64,000 nucleotides of DNA from GCA-2706205 sp964215955 (GTDB lineage Bacteria > Bdellovibrionota > Bacteriovoracia > Bacteriovoracales > Bacteriovoracaceae), in assembly GCA_964215955.1 (NCBI GenBank), contig CAXPDR010000034.1:124001-188000 (forward strand), in the 5' to 3' direction. Positions 16,737-25,215 of this stretch are shown piece after piece (positions within the stretch are counted from its first letter, which is position 1; each line of letters opens with the position of its first letter). Below the pieces are notes generated by a model that had not been told where the DNA came from, ran no database searches, and saw nothing but the letters and a program-made list of their open reading frames with translations. The translations under genes were made by a program, and so were the position numbers.

Positions 16737-17736
16737 TAGCCAGCTCTTCATTAAGTTTTGTTTCAAAGTATTTCTTCTTGGTGAAGAGTGCTACATTGTT
16801 TAGAGCTTCTTCAGGTAATTTTGACCACTCTTCAGAAACGATTTTCCATTCATAGTTTTCATTACGTTTTAAATATAAGACTTTCTTACCAACGTCTTGG
16901 ATAATTGGTGAGTTGTAGTTTTGCACCATCGTTGCAACTACGTATTCACCATTGTGTAATATTGATAAGTCAGTAAAGTTTATCTGAGGAGTATCAGGTC
17001 TGGAGAAGACTGCTTTTTTATAATTCTTATAGGCATGATATCTCCCTCTTCTGCTATGTTTGAACTCTTGGGGCGAGTAACTTGAAATATAAGTATCAAA
17101 GTCTTTGTCTTGCCATGCTTTCATCCAGTTTTTGATAGTAGAAGAAATTTTTTCTTTGTTTTTTAGCCAGTTGTCCTTAGTTTCAAAATATAAATCTTGA
17201 ACTATAATGATAGGAGTATTAGACAGGTCAATGTATTGAGAAATTTCTTTTAAGTCTTTATCAATTGCAACAACACAGCCTCTTGAATCAAGACCAAGCG
17301 AAACTCTATTGTCGTCATCTGTAGAATGAAGCCAAATACCTCCACCTGTTTTACCGGATCTTAGATCTATTGTATTAGGGTAGTTAGTTGTAAATGCTCC
17401 AGCGCCATAAATTTTTCCATAGTCGCCATATTTATTTATCAAGAAGTTTGAGGAGTGAAAGTCTTGAAAGAAATAAATTCCTTCGGGGGTCTTTTTATCA
17501 CCTTGTTCTGTTTTATCTCCCGTAAACTTTCCAGTTAGAATCTTGTACTTTTTAACTAGTTCAGGAGCCTGCTCACCATATTTGTATAAAAATAGTGAGT
17601 GACTACTTTTCTCAACTACTAAGATATGATGTGTAAACTTTTTATCTAGTTGATATATGGTTGATGGCAAGAAGTCTGATGCTAATAATGCTGTGCATTT
17701 TAGTGCCAAAAGTAACGCTAAGACTGTTTTTTTCAT
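16717..17736 (-). CDS. YkuD L,D-carboxypeptidase/transpeptidase with NTF2-like domain
   Basis: The start at 17736 gives a signal peptide MKKTVLALLLALKCTALLAS after GAGGAATT. The ~340-residue protein has a YkuD catalytic domain with His in IWLHSTDDDNR and the nucleophile in SRGCVV. A C-terminal NTF2-like domain (IKNWMKAWQDKDFDTYISSYS...WKIVSEEWS) follows. This two-domain order is that of Helicobacter Csd6, Campylobacter Pgp2 and Bdellovibrio Bd1075, which trim tetrapeptides to tripeptides and set cell curvature or helicity. It heads the operon with a membrane protein and a bactofilin. Carboxypeptidase versus transpeptidase activity cannot be decided from sequence. Confidence 0.88.
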   Translation of the reverse strand: MKKTVLALLLALKCTALLASDFLPSTIYQLDKKFTHHILVVEKSSHSLFLYKYGEQAPELVKKYKILTGKFTGDKTEQGDKKTPEGIYFFQDFHSSNFLINKYGDYGKIYGAGAFTTNYPNTIDLRSGKTGGGIWLHSTDDDNRVSLGLDSRGCVVAIDKDLKEISQYIDLSNTPIIIVQDLYFETKDNWLKNKEKISSTIKNWMKAWQDKDFDTYISSYSPQEFKHSRRGRYHAYKNYKKAVFSRPDTPQINFTDLSILHNGEYVVATMVQNYNSPIIQDVGKKVLYLKRNENYEWKIVSEEWSKLPEEALNNVALFTKKKYFETKLNEELANDSGSI

Positions 17737-17899
17737 AATTCCTCTATTTCTATAAAGATAAACCAATGTCCGTTACTCTATTTTAAACATTTAAAGGCCT
17801 ATAATCAATAAAAATGAATTCTTCCTATTGTCACCTTTTTCCTCTCTACACCATAGTCTATCTATCTGTTATTATTATAAGTATGATAGGTGGTAAAAA

Positions 17900-20035
17900 A
17901 TGGGCCTAATGGTTGTTGAATCTGACATTTCAGGTTACCAAGCTTTTTGTAATAAAATAGAAGGTATGCATAAATTTAGTACTTTCTCTAGTTATTTAGA
18001 ATGCTTGGGAGAAGTCTCTAAAGATGATGTCATTGTTCTTCATTATGATGGGAATAATGAATTGGATAAGGCAATAAGCCAATTTCGAAAAGTTAATTTG
18101 GATCTCAAAGTCATTGTGTTTTACGCTGACGCAACTGAAGAAGAGATAGTTGATCATAGCGGAAGTAAGTTTGCTGCAGATTTGTATATGACAACTCATT
18201 TAGAAGAAGACGAGTTAGCCGAGAATTTAAAAAGTTTAGGCTTAACACCTCAATTTCTTAGTGAGGCGACTAAGACTCTCGCTCTTGGAATTGTTCATGA
18301 GCATGTTATGGATAAATCATTATCTGCAAATGCCCAACATATAAGTGAAAAACTTGATAAGGTCTTTTCTGCTCAGTTTTTCAAAGAGTATCAAAACGAT
18401 AAAAAAAATGGACGGCTTGAAGAAGTTCAAGAATTATCCATAAGTGAGGTTGATATGAGTGATGAAATTGATTTAGACATCCCTGATGAAGAATTAGAAG
18501 TAGTGGGAGAAGGAGAAGAAACAGGTCTAACTCAGGCTTTTGATCCTGGAGAAATTAACTTAGAGGATAATGGTGGAATTGAAGAACTAGAATTCGGTGT
18601 AACAGAAGAAATTGAATCTGAAGAAGTAAACATTGGCGAAATTGATTTAGACGGTGAAGAAGGGGCAGACCCTGTTGAAATGAAGCAAGGTGAAGAAGTT
18701 GAAGATCCTGCTGATATTAATCTTGATGATGACCTAAGTTTTAGTGCCAATCTAGGTGAGCTCTCTGAGGACTTAGGGACAGATAATAGTTCCGAAGAAG
18801 AAAATTCCTTAACTGAGGACGATGGTTTTTCTCTAGATGAGGAAACCATTGAGTTTATGGATGATGAAAACCCTAGCCAAGTTATGGATCTAGGAGACTC
18901 ACTTGAGGAAAGTTTAAACCTTGAAGAGGATTCTGGATTAAATGATGTCGATCTTAGTGCTGAAGGTACGGACTTTTTGGAACCCACAACTTCTTTTCAG
19001 ATGACGGATGATATTAAAGAAGAATTAAATGATGGCGGCGAGGAACTTGATTTTGGAATGGATTCAGAATTAGGGACGGAGACTATTAAAGGGGTTAAGA
19101 TGACCTCAGTGGAGGAGCTGAATTCATCTCCGACGGATACTGATGATGATATGTTAGATGATATCAAAACTAAAATGTTAGAAATAGACAAACTTCTATT
19201 ATCTAATGATAAAGCAGAAGAATCAGTCACTGAAATTGAAGAAGATGCGGAATTTTCTCTCTCGGAGGAACCTCTTATAGAAAGTGGCTTTGAAAAGGAA
19301 GAAGAGGAGCTTCTAGATCTAAAAGAAGCAGTTAAGGCTGAACCAGTAAAGTCTTTAGACGTCAATAATAACCCACCTTCAGGGCAGTTCATTCAGGAGC
19401 ATCAAGCATTTCAGCGGTCCCACGAAGAAGAGTTGATAAGGCTTGGTGAAACGATAAGTAGTCTAAGGAGTGATCGAGAGCAACTCATGAATAGAATTCA
19501 GGAATTAGAGAATCAGAAATCAAATGAAAAGAAAGATTTTCTTTCCCTTAGAGCAGAATTAGATGAAAAAAAGATAGAAATTGCAATCGTTAAAAAAAGG
19601 TTTTCGAAACAAATAGAAGACTTAAACGTTAAACTTGATATGGTTGAAAGTCGAAAAGATGTTTTATTTGAGCAAAACAAAAAATATGAAGAAGAATTTG
19701 ATAAAATTAGACGTGAAAATAAAACGGATTTGAATAAAGTCCGTCATCGTGAGAGAGAACTTGAAGAAAGATTAGAACTTCTAAGGAATGATGCTGATAT
19801 TCAGATCCAAAATAGGGATCACAAGATTTTAGAGCTAAAACGAAGAATTGACACATTAGAGTTTGATATTGAGAATGCTCAAATAAAAGAAAGAAAAAGC
19901 GTTGATGATCAACAGGTCCTTGAGGATAAAATGAGTAAAGTTATCCAAACATTAAGAAGTGCTATTGGTGACTTGGAAGACGATGGAACGATGAGTCTTA
20001 GGGATAGACTAATTAAAAAGAATTTAGACGTATGA
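17900..20035 (+). CDS. Pseudo-receiver / acidic linker / coiled-coil protein
   Basis: 711 residues in three parts. Residues 1-~120 look like a receiver fold: acidic start MVVESD, strand DDVIVLHYDG, and KVIVFYAD where the conserved Thr/Ser strand would be. The phosphoacceptor position appears to be His, so it is probably not phosphorylated. Residues ~175-490 are extremely Glu/Asp-rich and likely disordered. Residues ~500-690 are a long coiled coil (ELIRLGETISSLRSDREQLM...). This order recalls Myxococcus FrzS and AglZ, polarity/motility scaffolds. It overlaps the next gene, a GGDEF cyclase, by 4 bp (ATGA). Function is not established. Confidence 0.75.
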   Translation: MGLMVVESDISGYQAFCNKIEGMHKFSTFSSYLECLGEVSKDDVIVLHYDGNNELDKAISQFRKVNLDLKVIVFYADATEEEIVDHSGSKFAADLYMTTHLEEDELAENLKSLGLTPQFLSEATKTLALGIVHEHVMDKSLSANAQHISEKLDKVFSAQFFKEYQNDKKNGRLEEVQELSISEVDMSDEIDLDIPDEELEVVGEGEETGLTQAFDPGEINLEDNGGIEELEFGVTEEIESEEVNIGEIDLDGEEGADPVEMKQGEEVEDPADINLDDDLSFSANLGELSEDLGTDNSSEEENSLTEDDGFSLDEETIEFMDDENPSQVMDLGDSLEESLNLEEDSGLNDVDLSAEGTDFLEPTTSFQMTDDIKEELNDGGEELDFGMDSELGTETIKGVKMTSVEELNSSPTDTDDDMLDDIKTKMLEIDKLLLSNDKAEESVTEIEEDAEFSLSEEPLIESGFEKEEEELLDLKEAVKAEPVKSLDVNNNPPSGQFIQEHQAFQRSHEEELIRLGETISSLRSDREQLMNRIQELENQKSNEKKDFLSLRAELDEKKIEIAIVKKRFSKQIEDLNVKLDMVESRKDVLFEQNKKYEEEFDKIRRENKTDLNKVRHRERELEERLELLRNDADIQIQNRDHKILELKRRIDTLEFDIENAQIKERKSVDDQQVLEDKMSKVIQTLRSAIGDLEDDGTMSLRDRLIKKNLDV

Positions 20036-21339
20036 AAGAGAGAAATATATTTACCTATAGGTTAAGAAGTGAAGATGAGCGGCTGGTTCAAACAGCTATA
20101 GAGAAATTTGAGGGTTTAATATTTAAATCCATTCTCGACTTAAAAGAAGCTTCTGAAAGGTTAAATGAATGTGATGGGATCTGTTTGTTTATTGATGAAC
20201 AAATGGATGCAAAAGTTTTTGAAAATATTCTCAAACAGTTTTCTAAAACTCCTGTTGCGGTTATTTTAAAGTATAAAGACTTTGATCTCTTAATGCTTTG
20301 TCTTAAATACAAAGTTCTTTATGTTTTTGAAGGTCGATTGGATCAAAAAAACTTAGAAAGTTTTTTAATTCAAGTCGATTTAAAAGGGAAGAAAAATCAG
20401 ACTGAACTTCCTGTTGCTGCAATTATGGAGCTTTTTTCAATTCCAGCCAAAACAAAGACGAATGACGAGTTACTAAACCGTTTAAAGACTTATTTTTCTT
20501 ATTTTGAAAACGTAAAAAATATCAATGTCATTTCTACAGGGGATGAGGCTGTTTCTCAAAATCTTAGGGATAAACTAAGAAATATAAAACTACCAGATCA
20601 ATACATAGGTTTTCAAAGCACCTTAAGTGAGCAAGGTGAGTTCATTACAGTGGCGACACCCGTTTTAAACTTTGAAGATGAATCTTCTTGGGTTGTATTA
20701 GATCTTCCTCGTCATAATAAAGATTTTATTCTCAATGAATTACTTTTTAAATTCTTGGAAAATGTTTTAATTTATAGAATTAATAAACTAAAAGAACAAA
20801 ATTTAGAAGTTCTAGCTACAACGGATGAAATTACAGGCTTATATAACCAAAGAAAACTTTCTCAGGATTTAGAGGACGCGGTTATAAAACATGAAAAAGA
20901 GGATGAGACCTTTTCGATTATGTTTATTGACGTTGATCACTTTAAATCAGTTAATGATAACTACGGACATGTTGTGGGAAGCAAACTTTTGCAAGATATA
21001 GGGGAAGTATTATCTCTCATTCTACGAGCTTCAGATCATATCTATCGCTACGGAGGTGATGAATTTGTCGTCATTATGCCTACTGTTGATATTAAGACAG
21101 TTCATGATATCGCTTCAAGAGTTTTAGTCAAAATTAAAAATAAATCTTTTCAGATTGATAATGGAGAGACATATAAACTTTCGGTTTCTATAGGAATCGC
21201 CGAATATCCTACGGATGCAAAATCGGCATTAGAAATAATTCGATTTGCTGATGAAATGATGTACATGTCTAAAAGGTCAGGACGAGGAAAAGTTTTTCAT
21301 GTGAAAGAGGTTGAAAATGTTGATGCTAGTGCTGAGTGA
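20032..21339 (+). CDS. GGDEF-domain diguanylate cyclase
   Basis: 435 residues. The C-terminal GGDEF domain (about 260-430) has the intact active motif GGDEF at 341-345, the metal-binding FIDVDHFKSVND and the autoinhibitory I-site RASD at 332-335, five residues upstream. It should make cyclic di-GMP and be product-inhibited. The N-terminal ~120 residues resemble a degenerate receiver (GICLFIDE, PVAVILKYKD), and residues ~130-250 could be a sensor. It is translationally coupled to the pseudo-receiver/coiled-coil gene and overlaps the phosphoesterase gene, suggesting one signalling unit. Confidence 0.92.
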   Translation: MKERNIFTYRLRSEDERLVQTAIEKFEGLIFKSILDLKEASERLNECDGICLFIDEQMDAKVFENILKQFSKTPVAVILKYKDFDLLMLCLKYKVLYVFEGRLDQKNLESFLIQVDLKGKKNQTELPVAAIMELFSIPAKTKTNDELLNRLKTYFSYFENVKNINVISTGDEAVSQNLRDKLRNIKLPDQYIGFQSTLSEQGEFITVATPVLNFEDESSWVVLDLPRHNKDFILNELLFKFLENVLIYRINKLKEQNLEVLATTDEITGLYNQRKLSQDLEDAVIKHEKEDETFSIMFIDVDHFKSVNDNYGHVVGSKLLQDIGEVLSLILRASDHIYRYGGDEFVVIMPTVDIKTVHDIASRVLVKIKNKSFQIDNGETYKLSVSIGIAEYPTDAKSALEIIRFADEMMYMSKRSGRGKVFHVKEVENVDASAE

Positions 21340-22408
21340 TTTCCATCTTGGTAAGGGGAAGTTTTTAGAAAATGGACATATAAATATTTTAGAGGACTTC
21401 GATGAAGATGAAAAATTCTCTGAGTTCTTAGATCATTACTCTACAGGAACTTATTATTTTTCTGATGTGAATGTGATTCTTAATGGTGACATTTTTAATT
21501 TAATTCAAATGGATGTTGATGGTGTGTTTACCCATCTTCTGAATGAAGACCATATTGAACAAATGGTGAGCGAAATTATAGAAGGCCACCCTTTGTTTTT
21601 TCAGGCCATGAAGAAGTTTTTATCAAGACCAAATAAGAAAATCACATACGTTATTGGAAATCACGATATTGGTATGATTTTTGAGAAAGCTCAAAAAAGA
21701 GTTATCGATGAAGTTGGGGAAAATATTGAGTTTACTCATCAATTCATTTCAAATGGTGTTCTCATTGAACACGGACATCGTTTTGAGCCGATAAATACAG
21801 TTCCTAGAAGTAAATTGTTCATCAATGGACCGGAAGGGAAACAAATCTTAAATCTACCTTGGGCATCATTATTTTGTATTTATTTGTTACCTAAATTGAA
21901 AGAAATTCGTCCCTATATTGATAAAGTAAGACCTTTATCTTCTTATGTAAAATATACGATAATCCACGATTTTAAGTTTTTTATTTATTTATGTTGGGTC
22001 ACAATTACTTACTGTATTAGAACTCAATTTAGGCCTTATGGTAAATATAATAAAAACTTTAAAATTTCTTTCAATCAAGTTTTTAAAATCGCTGTTCATC
22101 CAAAATATGATAAGAATGCAAAAAGAGTTTTAGCGACCAGACCGGATATTAAAGTTGTTATTATGGGGCATACTCACATCACAGAGTGGAGGCGATTTAA
22201 AGATGGCAAACTTTATTTTAATACAGGAACATGGAACCAGGTACCTTCTGTTGATGCGGGTATGCACAAAAGTATCTCGAATTTGACCTATGTTTGTATT
22301 GAACTCAATGATAAAAAGAAAACTATAAAAAATGCATTTTTAAATGTATGGCAAGGGAAGTGGAGACCTTTTAGAGAGGAAGTTACAACTTCTTATTTTC
22401 CTGAATAA
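21317..22408 (+). CDS. Calcineurin-like metallophosphoesterase
   Basis: 363 residues from the ATG at 21317, six bases after AGAGG; a TTG at 21311 is also open. All dimetal motifs of the family are visible: SDFHLG, LNGDIFN, GNHDIG, a His in IEHGHRFEP and GHTHITEWR. A central hydrophobic segment (FKFFIYLCWVTITYCI) could touch a membrane. The layout resembles LpxH/UDP-diacylglucosamine hydrolases and related phosphoesterases, but the substrate is not evident. It overlaps the GGDEF gene by 23 bp, so it belongs to the same operon. Its 3' end overlaps the convergent peptidase gene by 16 bp. Confidence 0.85.
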   Translation: MLMLVLSDFHLGKGKFLENGHINILEDFDEDEKFSEFLDHYSTGTYYFSDVNVILNGDIFNLIQMDVDGVFTHLLNEDHIEQMVSEIIEGHPLFFQAMKKFLSRPNKKITYVIGNHDIGMIFEKAQKRVIDEVGENIEFTHQFISNGVLIEHGHRFEPINTVPRSKLFINGPEGKQILNLPWASLFCIYLLPKLKEIRPYIDKVRPLSSYVKYTIIHDFKFFIYLCWVTITYCIRTQFRPYGKYNKNFKISFNQVFKIAVHPKYDKNAKRVLATRPDIKVVIMGHTHITEWRRFKDGKLYFNTGTWNQVPSVDAGMHKSISNLTYVCIELNDKKKTIKNAFLNVWQGKWRPFREEVTTSYFPE

Positions 22409-23208
22409 AACCAACAAGCAGGTCTTGATCCATTGTAGAGACCTTTTTCTAAGCAGTTTGTTTCATAGGGATCTAATCCTTTATCGCAAAGAGAGCCCTC
22501 GAAGTAGGTATCTAATCGACATTGGTGATCAGGATGACTTAATTTTGTCGCCGAAACTATAGTTTTACTTCGCTTATTTATATTTGGTACAGGATTTCTT
22601 CTTCCTCTTCTCGTATTGCCAATTTTGGATAAGAATTGGCTAATTTCTTGGCCAGTTAAACTCGATTGAAGACAAGTCGAATAGTTTATGTCATTAGTAA
22701 ATTTCATTTTACATTTATCTTTAATAATCTTTGGTGTTTTTAGAACAGAGGCTTTTAAAAACTCAGTATTTTTATATATATCTTTCAGACATGTATTGGC
22801 TGCAAAGTAGTCAGCTTGTCCTTCAGCACTTATACCGTTATCACCATATTTAAAGGGGGCTCCGCCAAGATGATGACCGATTTCATGGCAGAGAATAGTG
22901 ACAAAAACACTTTGTGTTAGAGCTCGATGTCTAAGTAATCCACCCTGGAACTTAACAAACCAAGTGCTGCCTTCCTTATATGCTGTTGCATTAACAGTAT
23001 TAGAAGTAAGATCAAATAAAAGCTTTAAATTTCCACCATTAGTATTGGCAGCTGTTTCATATCTTTGTAAGACTTCATTTCCAAGCTTTTCTAATTCATT
23101 TAAATCCAAAATAGCAGTTTTCTTCGCACTATCTTCTAGTTGAAAATTTTCTGGAAAAAAATTGGCATACGCATTTAATGATAAAAAAATGAGGAATAAA
23201 TATTTCAT
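22393..23208 (-). CDS. Secreted M48-like zinc metallopeptidase
   Basis: 271 residues with a signal peptide (MKYLFLIFLSLNAYA). The zinc motif HEIGHH (H108, E109, H112) is followed by the third-ligand region AEGQADYFAANTC, as in M48 peptidases. The C-terminal ~100 residues hold many cysteines (CLQSS, CRLDTYFEGSLCD, CLEKGLYNGSRPACW), suggesting disulfides in the periplasm or outside. It lies 40 bp downstream of the MltF-like gene. Substrate unknown. Confidence 0.85.
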   Translation of the reverse strand: MKYLFLIFLSLNAYANFFPENFQLEDSAKKTAILDLNELEKLGNEVLQRYETAANTNGGNLKLLFDLTSNTVNATAYKEGSTWFVKFQGGLLRHRALTQSVFVTILCHEIGHHLGGAPFKYGDNGISAEGQADYFAANTCLKDIYKNTEFLKASVLKTPKIIKDKCKMKFTNDINYSTCLQSSLTGQEISQFLSKIGNTRRGRRNPVPNINKRSKTIVSATKLSHPDHQCRLDTYFEGSLCDKGLDPYETNCLEKGLYNGSRPACWFYSGK

Positions 23209-23248
23209 CTTTTTATCACATCATATTGGAAATTTAGTGTAAAGGATA

Positions 23249-24610
23249 TTAATTAAAAATCTGAACAGGAGCGACTCTTGCTTCTCTTTTCTTGAGAATA
23301 TCATAAAAGTCTTTGATTCGATTGACATAAATGACAGGCTCAAGTCCTCTTGCGTGCCCATAGGGAAGTTTTCTGTAGTACTTTTTATGGGCCAATAAAG
23401 GTAGAACTTCTTTGACTGAATGCCATCTCGTTGGATTTTTATTTTGCCAGATGCTTAAAGCTAGAGCATCTCTTAAGTGGTAATACCCCACATTATAAGA
23501 GGCAAGGGCAAACCAAATTTTATCATCAGGATGTAAATATTCAGGTAAGCGATTAATTATTTTTCTGATGTATTTAGCCCCACCAAAAATACTTTCTTTT
23601 GGGTCTTTTCTATTTTTTACTCCTAACTCTTTTGCAGTTCTCTTAGTGATCATCATGAGACCTTGAACTCCTGTAGGGGACTTAGCTGTAGGATCCCAGT
23701 AGGATTCCTGATATCCAACGGCCGCTAATAGTTCCCAAGGAAGATTGTATTGATCTGCAGCTTCGATAAATAAGGATTTATATTTTGGAAGTCTTTTTTC
23801 AATTCTAGAAATAAAAGTCTTAAGATTGTAAGGATCAAACTCAATAAACTCAAAGTACTGTCTTTTTTTATCTTCTACAAACTTTTGGGTCTTTTTCTGA
23901 TTAAACCATTTGTTGATTTTATTTAGTAGGGAAGAGTTTTTATTATTAATGGCCCAGGCTATTTTATCTTTTTCTTTGAACTTATAAATATATTTAAGCT
24001 CTGGCATATATCTTCTATGGAGATTGAGAATATGAGAATCGATTAAAGTACATAAATTACTTTCTTTCCATACTTTGTGAAGAATTTCTTCTGAGGATGC
24101 GCCTTCTACTTTTATCCAGGATAGATTGGGAAGTTTTTCTTTTTTGAGTTCTGTAAAATTTTCTTCGTAAGAGGATTCTTCAGGAATAAAGTAATGATAA
24201 TTTTGAAGTTCTTCAATTTTTTTGACTTTTATTCCATCTTTGCAGGTTACAATTTGATTTGCGCGAATATAAGCAGGTGAAAAAGAGAAGTCTTTTAGCC
24301 TCTTATCAGTTATAGTTAGACCTGCAGCAGCTATATCACCTTCGCCTAAAAATAATGCCTTCAAGACTTCTTCGATTGAGTCTTTAACAATAAATTCAAT
24401 TTTCAGATTGTGATCTCTGGCAAAGCGGTTAGCCAAGTCTAATTCAAACCCTTCATATTCCTCCTCTTTAGCTTGATAGTAAGTCGTTGCAGAATTGGTT
24501 GTGATGAATCTTATGGTATGAGAGTTATTGATTTCATTCCAAGCTCTAAAGTTTTTTGACTCGTTACAACTTATTAAAGTGAATAGAAAAAGCAAAAAGG
24601 AATTTTTCAT
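23249..24610 (-). CDS. mltF: MltF-like membrane-bound lytic transglycosylase
   Basis: 453 residues: a lipoprotein-like N-terminus (LFLFTLISCNES), a type-3 solute-binding domain (about 30-245: YEGFELDLANRFARDHNLKI, GDIAAAGLTIT) and a C-terminal SLT domain (about 270-450). The SLT domain carries the catalytic Glu in GYQESYWDPTAKSPTGVQG. This is the domain order of MltF, which cleaves the MurNAc-GlcNAc bond and is allosterically controlled by muropeptides bound to the first domain. Length is close to the family norm. A hairpin separates it from the histone-like gene upstream. Confidence 0.9.
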   Translation of the reverse strand: MKNSFLLFLFTLISCNESKNFRAWNEINNSHTIRFITTNSATTYYQAKEEEYEGFELDLANRFARDHNLKIEFIVKDSIEEVLKALFLGEGDIAAAGLTITDKRLKDFSFSPAYIRANQIVTCKDGIKVKKIEELQNYHYFIPEESSYEENFTELKKEKLPNLSWIKVEGASSEEILHKVWKESNLCTLIDSHILNLHRRYMPELKYIYKFKEKDKIAWAINNKNSSLLNKINKWFNQKKTQKFVEDKKRQYFEFIEFDPYNLKTFISRIEKRLPKYKSLFIEAADQYNLPWELLAAVGYQESYWDPTAKSPTGVQGLMMITKRTAKELGVKNRKDPKESIFGGAKYIRKIINRLPEYLHPDDKIWFALASYNVGYYHLRDALALSIWQNKNPTRWHSVKEVLPLLAHKKYYRKLPYGHARGLEPVIYVNRIKDFYDILKKREARVAPVQIFN

Positions 24611-24648
24611 TTAGATTTTATTTTAAAGGGGGTGGGGAGGAATTGAAA

Positions 24649-24670
24649 GGGAGAAACGAAGGTTTCTCCC
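24649..24670 (-). terminator. Hairpin after the histone-like gene
   Basis: GGGAGAAAC/GTTTCTCCC forms a perfect 9-bp stem with a 4-nt loop 15 bp past the stop. On the minus strand it is followed only by TTTCAATT, so termination may be partial and allow read-through into mltF. Confidence 0.55.
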
Positions 24671-24685
24671 GAAAAAATATATAGC

Positions 24686-25192
24686 TTACTTCTTTGCTAC
24701 AGCTTTTTTAGTTGTTTTTTTTGCAGGTGCTTTCTTAGTCGCTTTTTTAGCTACTTTTTTTGTTACCTTTTTTGTGGCAGCTTTCTTTGTTGTTTTTTTA
24801 GCTACTTTTTTAGTTGTTTTCTTGGCAGCTTTCTTTGTGGTTTTTTTCTTCGCTGGAGCTTTAGTTGTTCCTGCAGGAACAAGCTTTTCAAGCTTAGCTT
24901 GAAGCTTATTTAATTCTTTTTTCTGACCATCAACAAATTTTTTCGCTTTTTTGATTTCGTCATTAATAACTTTTTCAATCTTTTTTTCTAGTTGAGTTGC
25001 TTCTTTCTTAATTTTTGCTTTAACTTTTGTAACATCCTTATCAACTAGGTTAGATAAATCTTTTTGTGCGCTTGTTACTAGTTTTTTTACACTTTTTTGA
25101 AGTTCTTCAACATTTTTGTCTTTAACAAATTGGTTAACTTCTTTTTGAACTTTTTTCCATGATTCTAAAATTTGTTTTTTACTCATGCTCAT
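24686..25192 (-). CDS. Histone H1-like Lys/Ala/Thr-rich protein
   Basis: 168 residues. The first ~105 are helical and charged (coiled-coil character: VTKVKAKIKKEATQLEKKIEK). The last ~55 are a tandem low-complexity tail of AKKTTKKA/KKVAKK units, like the C-terminal tail of eukaryotic H1 and of bacterial H1-like proteins, which bind DNA non-specifically. The start follows GGAG. It sits 23 bp downstream of nadE. Abundant H1-like proteins occur in several bacteria with condensed nucleoids; a chromatin role is inferred from composition only. Confidence 0.8.
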   Translation of the reverse strand: MSMSKKQILESWKKVQKEVNQFVKDKNVEELQKSVKKLVTSAQKDLSNLVDKDVTKVKAKIKKEATQLEKKIEKVINDEIKKAKKFVDGQKKELNKLQAKLEKLVPAGTTKAPAKKKTTKKAAKKTTKKVAKKTTKKAATKKVTKKVAKKATKKAPAKKTTKKAVAKK

Positions 25193-25215
25193 TTTGAGGC
25201 TCCTTCGAAATATTT

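Noticed and set aside
18532..19392. Ser-rich ORFs antisense to the acidic linker of the 17900-20035 gene
   Set aside because: They are mirror images of Glu/Asp codon runs (GAA/GAT read backwards as TTC/TCA/ATC), lack ribosome sites, and overlap a clear coding gene.
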